Source of the DNA: Paenibacillus barcinonensis
Lineage (GTDB): Bacteria; Bacillota; Bacilli; Paenibacillales; Paenibacillaceae
NCBI RefSeq assembly: GCF_003217495.1
Contig: NZ_QJSW01000001.1
Coordinates: forward strand, 248,001 to 312,000
Direction of reading: 5' to 3'
Length of the DNA stretch: 64,000 nt
Positions within the stretch are counted from its first letter, which is position 1. Each line of letters begins with the position of its first letter. Shown piece by piece: positions 26,886 to 36,737 of the stretch. The notes under the pieces are model-generated. The model saw nothing but the letters and a program-made list of their open reading frames with translations. It did no database searches and had not been told where the DNA came from. The position numbers were made by a program, and so were the translations under genes.

Positions 26886-27668
26886 TTAAGGCTGCTTTTG
26901 CGGGGATGAGGAGGAGACTCCCTCCTTGGCAGCTTCGCGAGCCTTGACAGCCAGCAGTTCGGACACCGTTACAAATTCATAGCCTCGTTCCTTCAGTTTG
27001 GGCAGAATCTGCCGCAAGGATTCAACGGTCTGTGATCTGCCATCAACCTTATCATGGAATAACACGATATCCCCATTCCGTGCATTGCCCAGAACTTTTC
27101 TTGTAATAGCTGATACACCAGGCAAAGCCCAATCTCGTGTATCCTGGTGCCAAGACCACAAAATAATGGTATATCCCTTCTGCTTGGCCGCCTGAATGAC
27201 CATATCATTGTAATAACCTCCGGGGGGCCTGAACAATAACGGTCGCTGCGCTCCTGCGTTAACGATGGAGGTCTCTGCCGCCCCCATGTCCTTCAAGTAA
27301 TAATCTAGTGCTGTGGAGCGGACGGCATACGTATGTGCATACGTATGATTTGCGATCTCATGCCCCTGGAACTGCTCCTGCCGAACAATATCCGGGTACT
27401 TCTCAGCCCATTTGCCAAGTACAAAAAAGGTCGCCTTGGCATCATACTGCTTCAATAAAGCCAAAATCTGAGGTGTCTGGACAGGGTCCGGTCCGTCATC
27501 AAAGGTCAGAGCAATCAGTTTGTCATGTGTAGGAACTTCCCACACGATCTCCCCACGCTCCTCATAATACTCACGATTCTTCTGTACCGGCTTGGCATAC
27601 GCTGAACTGGTCAGCAACACCATAGCCAGCATGAACAATGCGACAAATCGAGCTGCTTTCAGGTTCAT
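26886..27668 (-). CDS. Secreted polysaccharide deacetylase (CE4, NodB domain)
   Basis: The product has 260 residues. A signal peptide (1-25, ending SSAYA) is followed by a NodB domain with TFDDGPD (55-61; D57 base, D58 metal), metal ligands H108 and H112 (HEIANHTYAH), RPPGGYYN (147-154) and LFHD near 230. It removes acetyl groups from a GlcNAc-type polymer, most likely peptidoglycan or chitin-like substrates outside the cell. It stands alone with its own terminator. ATG start with GAGGA. Confidence 0.9.
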   Translation of the reverse strand: MNLKAARFVALFMLAMVLLTSSAYAKPVQKNREYYEERGEIVWEVPTHDKLIALTFDDGPDPVQTPQILALLKQYDAKATFFVLGKWAEKYPDIVRQEQFQGHEIANHTYAHTYAVRSTALDYYLKDMGAAETSIVNAGAQRPLLFRPPGGYYNDMVIQAAKQKGYTIILWSWHQDTRDWALPGVSAITRKVLGNARNGDIVLFHDKVDGRSQTVESLRQILPKLKERGYEFVTVSELLAVKAREAAKEGVSSSSPQKQP

Positions 27669-27802
27669 GTCGTATCCTCACTTTGATATTCATACATCAT
27701 CCTTCAAACTTCATTCATACTTTAACTTCATACTACTTCATACTTTAACTGCAATCCTCTGTTAGCATTACCCGATTGTGGGCAAATCATCAATAATCTT
27801 CA

Positions 27803-29833
27803 TCAGGCATTTTTCAGCACAGTCGCCTCCACGTCATTAATGTAACGACGCAATTGGGCTGCTACATCCCGGGTAATCTCTCCGCTCTCATACAATTGCT
27901 GAACGGTGTTCCGCTGTTCCTGAATGGCTATCATCTGAAGCTCGAGCTTTTCCTGATTAAACGGATCTTCCGCCTTGTCCTGACTCCATGCACGCAGCCT
28001 TGCAATAACTCGTTCATATTTGGCAATAACAGAGAGCGCCGCCGTGCGGTTCGTATCATTCATCTGTGCGCGTACAGCTTTGATCGCAGCCTGTGACGTG
28101 CGCAGCTTCACCTTGCGGAACAGCTCTGCATTTTCCAGCACAAACGGCTGATCCTGCTTCCGATCTCGACTGGTGAACAGCTGACCCAGCATACGTCCAA
28201 CCTCGTTGAGCGAGGCAAGAAGCTGTATGTTGGTGCGATTGGAGAGCATCATCTCCTTACGATCTAACCAGTTATCACATTTGAAGGCTGCCTCGGGTCC
28301 AAGAGCATTCTCATCCATCATGGCTTCGATCTCTTTGCGCTCCGCTCTTGTAGCGATCAGATTTAATGCAGTTTCCTGCTTCTGCATCGCTTTGCGTGTA
28401 TCTGCAGTGTATTGCCCTGCCGCCTGTTTAATGTATTTGGACAAATCCGATACGACGGTCAGGGCAGCAGCTTTATTTTCATCATTCATCTCGGATTTGA
28501 CAGCTCGAATTGCAGCATTCAGCATAATGTCTTGTGCTTTGCGTTCAGAGTTCTGCGGTGTATTCTCATCGGATGTCCTTCCTTCCTTCTTCGCTAACAC
28601 AGGCAATAGCACACTGGCCGCAATCAGAGATACCAGAATGACACCGGCCGCCAAGAAAATAATCAAATCCCGCTCGGGAAAGGGTGAGCCATCCTGAAGC
28701 ACATAAGGAATTGAAAATGCACCTGCGAGCGTTACCGCACCCCTTACGCCAGAAAGGGAGAGAATTGTAATTTCTTTAAATCGTGGTTTGCCAATAGGTG
28801 ATCTGGTACGCCGTAGCCATTCATTCCCCTGCCAGAATAGATAAATCCACAGGAAGCGGAGCAGAACAAGCAAAAGTGAGATGAGCACCACATAACCTAA
28901 CACTTCGAGATTATTAAAGGATACGTTGACAAAGATTGTATTTAATACATCCGGAATCTGCACGCCCAGAATCATAAATACAAGACCGTTCAGAATAAAT
29001 AAAATAACCGACCATGTGCTTGCCGATACCACCTGCATCTTGAGCTGCACCGACTCTGCCCGGTCACGTTCAATCGCATGAATAATTCCCCCGGCTACAA
29101 CCGCCAAAATGCCGGAAACCCCGATCTCTTCACTTACCAGGTAAATTACAAAAGGAGTCAAAATTTGCAGAAGCATATGAATGGTTACATCCTCCATACC
29201 TAGTCTGCGAATCCATAGTCCGAGGCGGATCAACAGAAAGGACATCAGAGCACCAGCAAGCAGACCTCCCACTGCAATTACGATAAAACTGACCGTCGCT
29301 TCAGCCAGTGAAAAAACGCCGGTAACTGTTGCAGCGATCGCAAATTTAAATGCTACCAGACCCGAAGCATCGTTCATCAACGCCTCGCCCTCAAGGAGTC
29401 TATGTATGCTTTTGGGCAAATGTACACGTCCCGCCATTGCCCCTACTGCCACGGCATCTGTCGGAGACAGAATGGCTGCTAGCGCAAATGCCGCTGGCAG
29501 CGGAATGGACGGGATCAGCCAGTGGATGATATGCCCGGCTACAGCAACCGTAACGAACACTAGACCAAGGGCAAGCAGCAAAATCGGTGCACGCAGGTTC
29601 CACAGTTCGTTTCGTGGTGTTCTTTTCCCATCGTTATATAACAATGGTGCGATAAAAAGTACAAAAAACAATTCTGGATTAAGCGGCAAATGAACACCCG
29701 CAGGCAGCAGCGCCACAGCTACACCAAGCGCAATCTGAATGAGCGGAACGGGAATAAAAGGCACAAACCGGTTTAATACATTCGACAAACCGATCAGCAC
29801 CAGCAAGACAAGCACCCCAATAAATAGTTCCAT
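27803..29833 (-). CDS. CPA1-family monovalent cation/H+ antiporter (NhaK-like)
   Basis: The product has 676 residues: an N-terminal ~400-residue membrane domain with 12 or so helices and the antiporter motifs ILSPTDAVAVGAMAG and EGEALMNDASGLV (the ND pair expected for CPA1 transport), then a ~260-residue cytoplasmic helical tail. Length and layout match Bacillus NhaK/YvgP. It should export Na+ or K+ in exchange for H+. ATG start with AAAGGG. Monocistronic. Confidence 0.88.
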   Translation of the reverse strand: MELFIGVLVLLVLIGLSNVLNRFVPFIPVPLIQIALGVAVALLPAGVHLPLNPELFFVLFIAPLLYNDGKRTPRNELWNLRAPILLLALGLVFVTVAVAGHIIHWLIPSIPLPAAFALAAILSPTDAVAVGAMAGRVHLPKSIHRLLEGEALMNDASGLVAFKFAIAATVTGVFSLAEATVSFIVIAVGGLLAGALMSFLLIRLGLWIRRLGMEDVTIHMLLQILTPFVIYLVSEEIGVSGILAVVAGGIIHAIERDRAESVQLKMQVVSASTWSVILFILNGLVFMILGVQIPDVLNTIFVNVSFNNLEVLGYVVLISLLLVLLRFLWIYLFWQGNEWLRRTRSPIGKPRFKEITILSLSGVRGAVTLAGAFSIPYVLQDGSPFPERDLIIFLAAGVILVSLIAASVLLPVLAKKEGRTSDENTPQNSERKAQDIMLNAAIRAVKSEMNDENKAAALTVVSDLSKYIKQAAGQYTADTRKAMQKQETALNLIATRAERKEIEAMMDENALGPEAAFKCDNWLDRKEMMLSNRTNIQLLASLNEVGRMLGQLFTSRDRKQDQPFVLENAELFRKVKLRTSQAAIKAVRAQMNDTNRTAALSVIAKYERVIARLRAWSQDKAEDPFNQEKLELQMIAIQEQRNTVQQLYESGEITRDVAAQLRRYINDVEATVLKNA

Positions 29834-30043
29834 GATGACAACCCTTTCCGCTGCTAAAGTTAACGATACATCATAAGCCTTTTTTTCTCACAAAATCAAA
29901 GATGCTTATAACAAAGTTTTCATATTCTCTTACCCACTTCAACCATGTTGCTACGCGTTTGTACAAACAATTTTGATACAGGATATCTATAAGATGTACA
30001 ATATACAAAGTACCATACCCCGCTAGAAAGGATCGTTCAAATC

Positions 30044-30343
30044 ATGGCTTTTGGAATTAAACGACAGGAACTGGCAGCATGGAAAGAGCAGGTTGCTCGC
30101 GGCGAGATCGCCTATCTGACTCATTACTGGATTGATCCACGGTTTCCCGGTATCACAAGTGTTACCAAGGTCGGCTGTGCAGACTTGCACCGCCTGGAGC
30201 AATGGTGCAGGGAACATGACCTGAACCCACGCTACATTCATCGAAGACAGCCCTTCCCTCATTTTGATCTGATGGGGAGCAGACAGAAGGAAATATTGAC
30301 GCAGGAAGGTCTGAACGAGCATGTATCCCGTTTTCACCTCTAA
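30044..30343 (+). CDS. Small conserved protein, YneQ-like
   Basis: The product has 99 residues, without signal peptide or membrane segment. It opens MAFGIKRQELAAWKEQV, then GEIAYLTHYWIDPRFP, TVT-like TSVTKVGCADL and HFDLMG. This resembles a small Firmicute family I recall as Bacillus YneQ; the function is unknown. It has many aromatic and His residues. A possible promoter (TTGATA, 18 nt, TACAAT) lies near 29980-30010. The ribosome binding site AAAGG is 12 nt away, which is rather far. Confidence 0.7.
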   Translation: MAFGIKRQELAAWKEQVARGEIAYLTHYWIDPRFPGITSVTKVGCADLHRLEQWCREHDLNPRYIHRRQPFPHFDLMGSRQKEILTQEGLNEHVSRFHL

Positions 30344-30371
30344 CCCCTCGTTCTATTTGAACAGAAATGCT

Positions 30372-30432
30372 AAAAACGCCAGTCTTCACGATTCATGCCC
30401 GGCTTCCGGGACGAACGCATGAGGACTGACGT
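30372..30432 (-). terminator. Terminator of the marR gene
   Basis: CGTCAGTCCTCATGC pairs imperfectly with GCATGAATCGTGAAGACTGGCG, with an inner CCCGGAAGCCGGG stem, and is followed by TTTTT on the minus strand. Confidence 0.65.
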
Positions 30433-30458
30433 CTTCAGCTGTATATTCTATTTTTTTA

Positions 30459-30941
30459 TTAACGATAGGTCTGTTCAAACGACTTCATCTTCTCCAGCAG
30501 CTTCATCTCGATTTTTTTGAGCATACCGAGCATTAGTTGCTGTTCTTCCTCCGTAAGCGCTTGTAACAATTCCCAAGTCATGCGCCCTCGGTTGGCATTT
30601 AACATTCTCGCTAATTGCTCTCCTTCTTCCGTTAAGGAAAGCCAGACAATTCTGCGATCTTCCTCGCTCCGAACCCGTTGAATCAGATTTTCACTTTCGA
30701 GCTGGTTTAACACAATCGTTGTCGCCCCGGAGGATAGACTGAGCTGACGTGCAACATCAACAGCCATACAGCGCTGTTCACGTAAAATCATGCCTAATAT
30801 ATGACTCTTCGTTGGATTCAGCTTACAGTTGGTTTCCGACTTTTGCTGTTGATCCAATACTTTGTTTTTATATCTGAAGAAGGCCTCCAACAATTGATCC
30901 ACATTTGCCAATTGCGAGTTTCGCTCCGTATTCGGGCTCAT
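30459..30941 (-). CDS. MarR-family transcriptional regulator
   Basis: The product has 160 residues with a winged helix at ~45-125: VARQLSLSSGATTIVLNQLE as recognition helices and RVRSEEDRRIVWLSLTEEG as the wing, the standard MarR signature. The ATG follows AGGAGGAAC. It is divergent from an FAD monooxygenase gene, whose promoter region holds a 20-bp inverted repeat, so it probably represses that gene and responds to an aromatic or related compound. Confidence 0.9.
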   Translation of the reverse strand: MSPNTERNSQLANVDQLLEAFFRYKNKVLDQQQKSETNCKLNPTKSHILGMILREQRCMAVDVARQLSLSSGATTIVLNQLESENLIQRVRSEEDRRIVWLSLTEEGEQLARMLNANRGRMTWELLQALTEEEQQLMLGMLKKIEMKLLEKMKSFEQTYR

Positions 30942-31078
30942 ATCCGTTCCTCCTGCCTTTCATCATAACCTACCTTATATTGTAACATATTTATACACAT
31001 TTGGTTGCGAAAAAAACGGAAGCTTCTGATGTAGCCTGTGTCGCTCGCTACATATCAATAAAAATATGAGGCAACCTA

Positions 31079-31107
31079 TTGTATCTACCGAATAGTTTGT
31101 ATATAAT
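31079..31107 (+). promoter_or_regulatory. Promoter of the FAD monooxygenase gene
   Basis: TTGTAT (31079-31084) and TATAAT (31102-31107) are separated by 17 nt. Transcription should start near 31114, about 90 nt before the start codon. Confidence 0.6.
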
Positions 31108-31134
31108 AACGTATATCTTTTTAGTTACTTTTAG

Positions 31135-31154
31135 TTACTTAATAATTTAAGTAA
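31135..31154. promoter_or_regulatory. Inverted repeat, probable MarR operator
   Basis: TTACTTA (31135-31141) and TAAGTAA (31148-31154) form a perfect 7-bp inverted repeat with a 6-nt AT-rich spacer. It overlaps the second of two tandem TTTTAGTTAC copies. It lies just downstream of the predicted transcription start, where a bound repressor would block elongation. The size and AT-rich character fit MarR sites. Confidence 0.5.
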
Positions 31155-31204
31155 ATTTGTTATCATAAAGTAAATGGGATTTATCACTATATCGTAAGGG
31201 AATA

Positions 31205-32344
31205 ATGGATATGAATTCAATGAAAATGACCGAAACAAACAGCCTTAGTCATACAGATGTCTGCATCGTCGGCGCAGGCCCTGGTGGCATGTTATTGTCA
31301 TATCTGCTCAACCAGCAGGGGATCTCTACAACACTTATTGAGCGTCAGCCGCATCTTCACAAGTCTTTTCGCGGAGAACTGCTGAACACGGATGGTGAAG
31401 CCATTCTGAAAAAACATGGGCTGTTTACACACATTCAGGAGCTTGGTGCACTGCCGCTGGAGCAAATCCAGTATTGGGAAGAGGGTAACATCCTGCACAC
31501 GATTGATCCTGATTTGAATAAAGGGGAACGGCATGTTGGCATTCATGTACCTCAGGATCATCTGCTTGAAGCAATCATGGCCCAAACGGACAATGTGGGT
31601 CCCCTCCATCAAACCCGATTCAATACCGTTATGACGGGGCTGCTTCGGGACAAAGATAGGAGCATTGCGGGCATTCATGTACGTCAGAACGGTGTCCCGG
31701 CATACATCAAAGCATCTGTCATTGTTGGAGCAGACGGCCGATATTCAGCAGTACGCAAGCATGCCGGCTTGATGCCAGAAATCCGCAAGCATGGTTACGA
31801 TCTGTTATGGGCCAGAATTCCCGCCCCCGCCGGATGGGAGCCAGCAGTTCGGATGGCCAGCATGGATGGACAGCAGCTGGCGTTGTTCTCGCAGTACGGC
31901 GGTTATGTTCAGATCGGATGGAATATTCCAGAGGGCGGTTATGCCAAGCTGCGCGAGCAGCCCTTCGCGCCCTTCGTTGGCAAACTGGTAGCGGCCTTCC
32001 CGTGTCTTGCTGATTCCGTCGCAGCACATATTCAGAACTGGAGTGACTTTGTACTGCTTTCCGTAGAAAGTAGCTATAGTGCCAGGTGGGCAATGGATAA
32101 CGTGGTGCTCATCGGGGATGCCGCCCATACGATGACACCTACAGGTGCCTTTGGCTTAAATGCCGCGCTGGAGGATGCTGATATCCTCTCCGATCTGCTT
32201 ATTCAGATGGCAAAGGATGATTTCAGATCCGTTGATGCCCTGCAACAGCTACAGGATATTCGTGGCACAAAAGTACAACAGCAACTGGCACGCCAGATCG
32301 AGATGGAGTCTTCTTTTCAGCAGCGTTATGAATCGTTTCGCTAA
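31205..32344 (+). CDS. FAD-dependent monooxygenase (UbiH/PHBH-type)
   Basis: The product has 379 residues with the group A flavoprotein monooxygenase signatures: GAGPGG at 23-28 with the strand VCIVGAG, acidic end LIERQPH, the DG motif VGADGRYSAVR, and the second FAD motif VLIGDAAHTMTPTGAFGLN. Such enzymes hydroxylate aromatic or polyketide-like substrates with NAD(P)H and oxygen; the substrate is unknown. Starts at 31205 and 31211 are both possible; the latter is 9 nt from AAGGGA. Divergent MarR control is likely. Confidence 0.85.
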   Translation: MDMNSMKMTETNSLSHTDVCIVGAGPGGMLLSYLLNQQGISTTLIERQPHLHKSFRGELLNTDGEAILKKHGLFTHIQELGALPLEQIQYWEEGNILHTIDPDLNKGERHVGIHVPQDHLLEAIMAQTDNVGPLHQTRFNTVMTGLLRDKDRSIAGIHVRQNGVPAYIKASVIVGADGRYSAVRKHAGLMPEIRKHGYDLLWARIPAPAGWEPAVRMASMDGQQLALFSQYGGYVQIGWNIPEGGYAKLREQPFAPFVGKLVAAFPCLADSVAAHIQNWSDFVLLSVESSYSARWAMDNVVLIGDAAHTMTPTGAFGLNAALEDADILSDLLIQMAKDDFRSVDALQQLQDIRGTKVQQQLARQIEMESSFQQRYESFR

Positions 32345-32528
32345 TTGGCGTCCATATAAGTTACACCAAAAATTTACACAATGCATTCCCATAACAGAAC
32401 TGCCTTGCACACATATTTATCAATAGAAGAATAACGATTAACTGGGGCCAAAAAACAAAAGACATGCTGCTGCGTCCTCCTCTCCGTGCTGCCTGATTCT
32501 ATGATCAGATGGTGCTGTCTTCATCTTT

Positions 32529-35117
32529 TCAACCTTCTTGTGCATTCATCGCACATATTCTCAGCAAATGGAGAGGCAGCGCCTGTATTTCCGGATGCCG
32601 CAGCGTCACCGTTCGACTCTCTCCCGGAAGCAGATCGAAATAGTTATCACTGAATCGAACCCGTCCCAAAGGTAGCTCCAGCTTCACCATACGTGCAACA
32701 GCCTCACTTGCAGTGATCGTCACGGATTGATCCTCTTCATTCAAATGAACGCTGAGCAGAGATGGAGGAAGCTTCACATCCTTGGGATCACGCAAAAAGT
32801 AACGATTAACCGGAGCATCAAAGCCTTCGGGTACAAGCTCCACTATGACTTCTTCGGCTTGTTTTGCAGCTAATACCTGCGTTTCTTGTAATGAGACAAT
32901 ACATGTAGAAGAATGAAGCGGCGCATTCACCTCATCCGTTCGGGTATAGAGCAGTTCTCCATGCAGATCGTACACATTCAAGCGAAGATGACCCTTTATG
33001 CCCTCTTGTGTATCGTTCACAACCCATAATACAAGCGGCTCTTCTGGCTCATGCTCCAGTGAAGGCAGAACAGGATGAAAGAATGTTTTGGCATAATAAA
33101 ACGAAGCCTTAGGCAGCAGCTCATAATCGATCATGGACCAGCTTGTTCCCGGCCAGCTGTCATTAAGCTGCCATACAAGCGCACCTCTGTTACGATCATT
33201 GATTCGTCTGAAATGCTCAATCCCGTAACGCAAGCCCTCCGCCTGAGTCAGCATCGAAAAGTTCATGTATTCCTCAATGTCCCTTGGAATGCCCGTATAC
33301 CCTTTCATCAGCAGAATGCCCTTCTGATGATTCGTATCCTTGTTGCGGTAGGCCATCTCGGGGCTGCCCCAGTAGAACTGACCCTCAGGCATATTTTTCT
33401 CGAGCGTATACCGATTCGCAGAAGCATGCATGCCAAATTCACTGCTGAACAGGGCATGATCCTTTTTAAAATTTTTAAATGTTACCCCTTCAATGCTGTA
33501 ATCCAGCACGGGCACTTCTCCTTGCTTGCGCGGATACACCGAACCGTGCCACACCTGCCAGTTGTGCCGATCCCCGGTATCCGGGTCATTTGCATCCTGG
33601 CCATTGCTTGCCCCATAAGGCGAGGAAGGCCAGTACGGGCGTGACGGATCAAGCTCTTCGAGCAGCTCGGGGATCAGCTCGTGATAGATCCTTTCTCCAT
33701 AGAACGGACTTGTAATATCACCGCTTGCGGTTTTCATATCATACAGCCAGTCAATCTCATTGTTACCACACCAGAGAGCAAGGGAAGTCCGACTTCGCAG
33801 TCGAAGCACATTATTTCTGACCTCCTGCCGCACATTATGCATGAAGTCACGGTTAAAATCCGGGAACAGTGCATTGGCAAACGCAAAGTCCTGCCAGACG
33901 AGCACACCCTGACGATCGCATTCATCGTAAAATACATCCTTCTCATAGATGCCGCCCGCCCAGACACGAAGCATATTCATATGCGCCTCCACAGACAGCT
34001 CAACCAACTCTTTGTACCGAGTATCCGGTATCGTTCCAATCATCTGATCTGCAGGTATCCAGTTTGCTCCTTTGGCATATATCGGAACCCCGTTCAGAAT
34101 AAAAGCAAAACGGTTCTCTCCCTGTCCATTCTGCAGAGCCAGTTCAATCGTGCGGATGCCAAAGAGCTGACTGTATTGATCCAGCATCTCCCCGTCCGCA
34201 TAAAGCGTAACCTCCAAGGTGTACAAATACGGATCTCCCAGATCATGAGTCCACCATAACCGAGGATCAGCCACATGTAACATGGTGTGCACTTGCCCCC
34301 CAGTGACAGGCAATGAAACAGCATTAGCAGCCACTTCTCCAGCCTCATTCAGCAGGCGAATATCACAGGTGGTTACGAGAGGCTGTGTACGTTTTTGCCT
34401 GCTGCGGTATGAAAGCACAGAGCGTACATCGGCGGTAACCTGAACCCGGGCATGCTTCGTATGAATGGATTCAGTGCGCGCGTATACGTTCTCCAGCTTG
34501 GCAATCCTGCTGCGCTCCAGACGTACAGCTCCCCAGATTCCGACAGTAACCATGCGCGGTCCCCAGTCCCAGCCAAAATTCATCGCAGCCTTGCGCAGCC
34601 AAGGGCGTTCCTTCGTATACGAGGACCAATCAAACTGCTCTTTGTCATGATGATGAAGAAAAAGTGGATCAAACCGAACGGCAACCGCATTCCAGCCCGG
34701 TCGTACCAGACGGGTTACATCAAAGGTATGAGACATCAGCATATTGGCAGTTCTCCCAACCTCATGTCCATTCACATATACCGTGGCAAATGTGTCGAGT
34801 CCTTCGAAAATCATCTCAAAATGCTCCTGCTCCCCGGATACAGCATGCAGATCAAGATTAAAGGTAGTGCGGTACCACCATTCCTTCTGCTCAATCCATC
34901 GGCTCTTGGCATCGTTATGTCCATAATAAGGTGCATCAATAATGCCTCGTTCTGCAAGTGCTCCGTGAACATCACCTGGCACCGCTGCTCCGATCCAGAA
35001 ACGGTCATCCAGCGCTGCGGCTGCCACCTCCATCGCCCGCTTCTCTCCTACCTCATAATGCTGTATCCTCCACTGCCCTGACAGATCCTGACTTGACCGA
35101 CCCACGTTCGCCACCAT
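32529..35117 (-). CDS. GH2 beta-mannosidase, cytoplasmic
   Basis: The product has 862 residues. It removes beta-mannose from the non-reducing end of manno-oligosaccharides. Layout: a jelly-roll sugar-binding domain (about 10-200, with NFGWDWGPR near 180), an immunoglobulin-like domain, and a TIM barrel with acid/base E454 (WCGNNEID) and nucleophile E560 (FSSEFGMHA). These two motifs distinguish beta-mannosidases from other GH2 enzymes. No signal peptide. It is the last gene of a unit with importer and two-component genes, giving the best clue to that locus's substrate. ATG start with GGGGGAG. Confidence 0.9.
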   Translation of the reverse strand: MVANVGRSSQDLSGQWRIQHYEVGEKRAMEVAAAALDDRFWIGAAVPGDVHGALAERGIIDAPYYGHNDAKSRWIEQKEWWYRTTFNLDLHAVSGEQEHFEMIFEGLDTFATVYVNGHEVGRTANMLMSHTFDVTRLVRPGWNAVAVRFDPLFLHHHDKEQFDWSSYTKERPWLRKAAMNFGWDWGPRMVTVGIWGAVRLERSRIAKLENVYARTESIHTKHARVQVTADVRSVLSYRSRQKRTQPLVTTCDIRLLNEAGEVAANAVSLPVTGGQVHTMLHVADPRLWWTHDLGDPYLYTLEVTLYADGEMLDQYSQLFGIRTIELALQNGQGENRFAFILNGVPIYAKGANWIPADQMIGTIPDTRYKELVELSVEAHMNMLRVWAGGIYEKDVFYDECDRQGVLVWQDFAFANALFPDFNRDFMHNVRQEVRNNVLRLRSRTSLALWCGNNEIDWLYDMKTASGDITSPFYGERIYHELIPELLEELDPSRPYWPSSPYGASNGQDANDPDTGDRHNWQVWHGSVYPRKQGEVPVLDYSIEGVTFKNFKKDHALFSSEFGMHASANRYTLEKNMPEGQFYWGSPEMAYRNKDTNHQKGILLMKGYTGIPRDIEEYMNFSMLTQAEGLRYGIEHFRRINDRNRGALVWQLNDSWPGTSWSMIDYELLPKASFYYAKTFFHPVLPSLEHEPEEPLVLWVVNDTQEGIKGHLRLNVYDLHGELLYTRTDEVNAPLHSSTCIVSLQETQVLAAKQAEEVIVELVPEGFDAPVNRYFLRDPKDVKLPPSLLSVHLNEEDQSVTITASEAVARMVKLELPLGRVRFSDNYFDLLPGESRTVTLRHPEIQALPLHLLRICAMNAQEG

Positions 35118-35135
35118 TCCGTTGCTCCCCCTGTC

Positions 35136-36737
35136 CTAGATGCCTGAAGATTTATATAAAAGTACATGCTCCCGGTATTCACTGGGAGTTTTGCCTGTAT
35201 GCTTTTTGAACAGCCTGCTAAAATACTTTACATCCTCGTAACCGCTAATCGCGGCCACTTCGCTCACTTTGGCTGGAGACACCGCGAGCATATCCATCGC
35301 CCGTCTGATTCGCATATTGGTGACAAAATCACCAAACGTTACCCCCATCTCTTTTTTGAACAGCTCACTAAGATGCCCCGGATGCAAATGAATACGCCCT
35401 GCCACCTGCTGCAAGCTAACATCCTGCGTCAGTGAGGATTCAATATAACCAATCGCTTTCTGCACATGTGCCGCCTGCCCTTGTCCCATAAGGCTGTGAT
35501 ACACATGCATCAGTTCATATAAATGGTGAAACAGCTCATCTCCCAGCGTTGCAGCATCTTCATTCGATTCAGGGGTCCATGGCTCCACTCGGGCTGAATG
35601 TTCCCGCCCGATCGCCTGCAGCGTTCGGGCCAACCAGCGGTGACCCGCAATGACAACTGAATGCAAGCAGGCTGCATATGATCCTGGTGTGACGTGCGGT
35701 TCATGCATCAGTCCTGTCATCAGCTCACGAATCCATGCTGTCAGTTTGACCGGATCATGATCCAGCAGCAGTGTGCCAAGAGACGTCTCCTCCTCATGTG
35801 TCAGAACACTTTTACCACCCTGTCGTGTATGGATGTCTTCATACCGCCACACTTTGGCATCAAGTAACCCGTGATAGCGAAAAGCAGTCAAAGCGGTTTC
35901 GTAGCTGTGATGCAGCTCATCGGAACGATGAACCGCCTTGCCAACTGCTGCCCGGAGTGAGCATTTCAACCACTGCTCGATTCGGTTTAACCCGGCTTCC
36001 AGCCTGTATACGCTTACTTCATCCTCAGAAACAGCAGTAACAATGCAAACAACATGCTGTTTATGCACCTGAGCCACCGCTCCGGGCAGCACATCCTGCA
36101 GCATGTTTTGTACAGCGAACCGCAGCAGCGCATCCGAGGTGCCGCTCCAGCCTTTGGTCTGGATCAGGGCAACCTGCCTGCTCCAATGCCTATCCCCGGT
36201 ATGATCCTGCCGTTCGGTGGATGCTGACTGCACGGATGCTGCTGCAAATTCCAAAAAAGCAGGACAGACCCCTGAGTGTATGTTTCCTTCAATAACCCAA
36301 TCTGCAAACTGCCGCTCTCGATTTTCACGCAAAAGCTGTTCCTCGCGAGATTTTTCGGCCCAGCGGTCTGTGATTCTCCCCTTGGCCTGCAATACAGTTT
36401 CTATAATTTCTTCCGGCCTGCTTGTTTTGAGCAAATAATCGGTGACTCCGTTACGAATAGCCTGCTGCGCATATGAAAAATCATCATAACCCGATAAAAT
36501 AATGACCTCAAGCTCCGGGATCAGCAGCATGGCCTCCTCCGCCAGCTCCAGCCCTGACTTGCCATTCATCCGAATATCCGTCATCAACATGTGTGGACGT
36601 TCCTCTGCCATCCTTGTCAGAGCTTCCTCCGCTGAGGCAGCCGGCTGAAGCAGCTCGATCCCGAGCTCATGCCAGGCAATAACACTTGCAAGTCCTGTTC
36701 GAATAATGACCTCATCATCAACAATTAATAATCTCAT
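35136..36737 (-). CDS. YesN-like response regulator, AraC-type (mannoside locus)
   Basis: The product has 533 residues: receiver domain with DD7-8 and D54 (LMTDIRMNG), a middle region, and a C-terminal AraC domain (about 425-525; VAGRIHLHPGHLSELFKKEMG then VAAISGYEDVKYFSRLFKK). Its ATG overlaps the kinase stop by 4 nt (ATGA). It should activate the binding-protein promoter near 41830 in response to mannosides. Confidence 0.9.
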   Translation of the reverse strand: MRLLIVDDEVIIRTGLASVIAWHELGIELLQPAASAEEALTRMAEERPHMLMTDIRMNGKSGLELAEEAMLLIPELEVIILSGYDDFSYAQQAIRNGVTDYLLKTSRPEEIIETVLQAKGRITDRWAEKSREEQLLRENRERQFADWVIEGNIHSGVCPAFLEFAAASVQSASTERQDHTGDRHWSRQVALIQTKGWSGTSDALLRFAVQNMLQDVLPGAVAQVHKQHVVCIVTAVSEDEVSVYRLEAGLNRIEQWLKCSLRAAVGKAVHRSDELHHSYETALTAFRYHGLLDAKVWRYEDIHTRQGGKSVLTHEEETSLGTLLLDHDPVKLTAWIRELMTGLMHEPHVTPGSYAACLHSVVIAGHRWLARTLQAIGREHSARVEPWTPESNEDAATLGDELFHHLYELMHVYHSLMGQGQAAHVQKAIGYIESSLTQDVSLQQVAGRIHLHPGHLSELFKKEMGVTFGDFVTNMRIRRAMDMLAVSPAKVSEVAAISGYEDVKYFSRLFKKHTGKTPSEYREHVLLYKSSGI

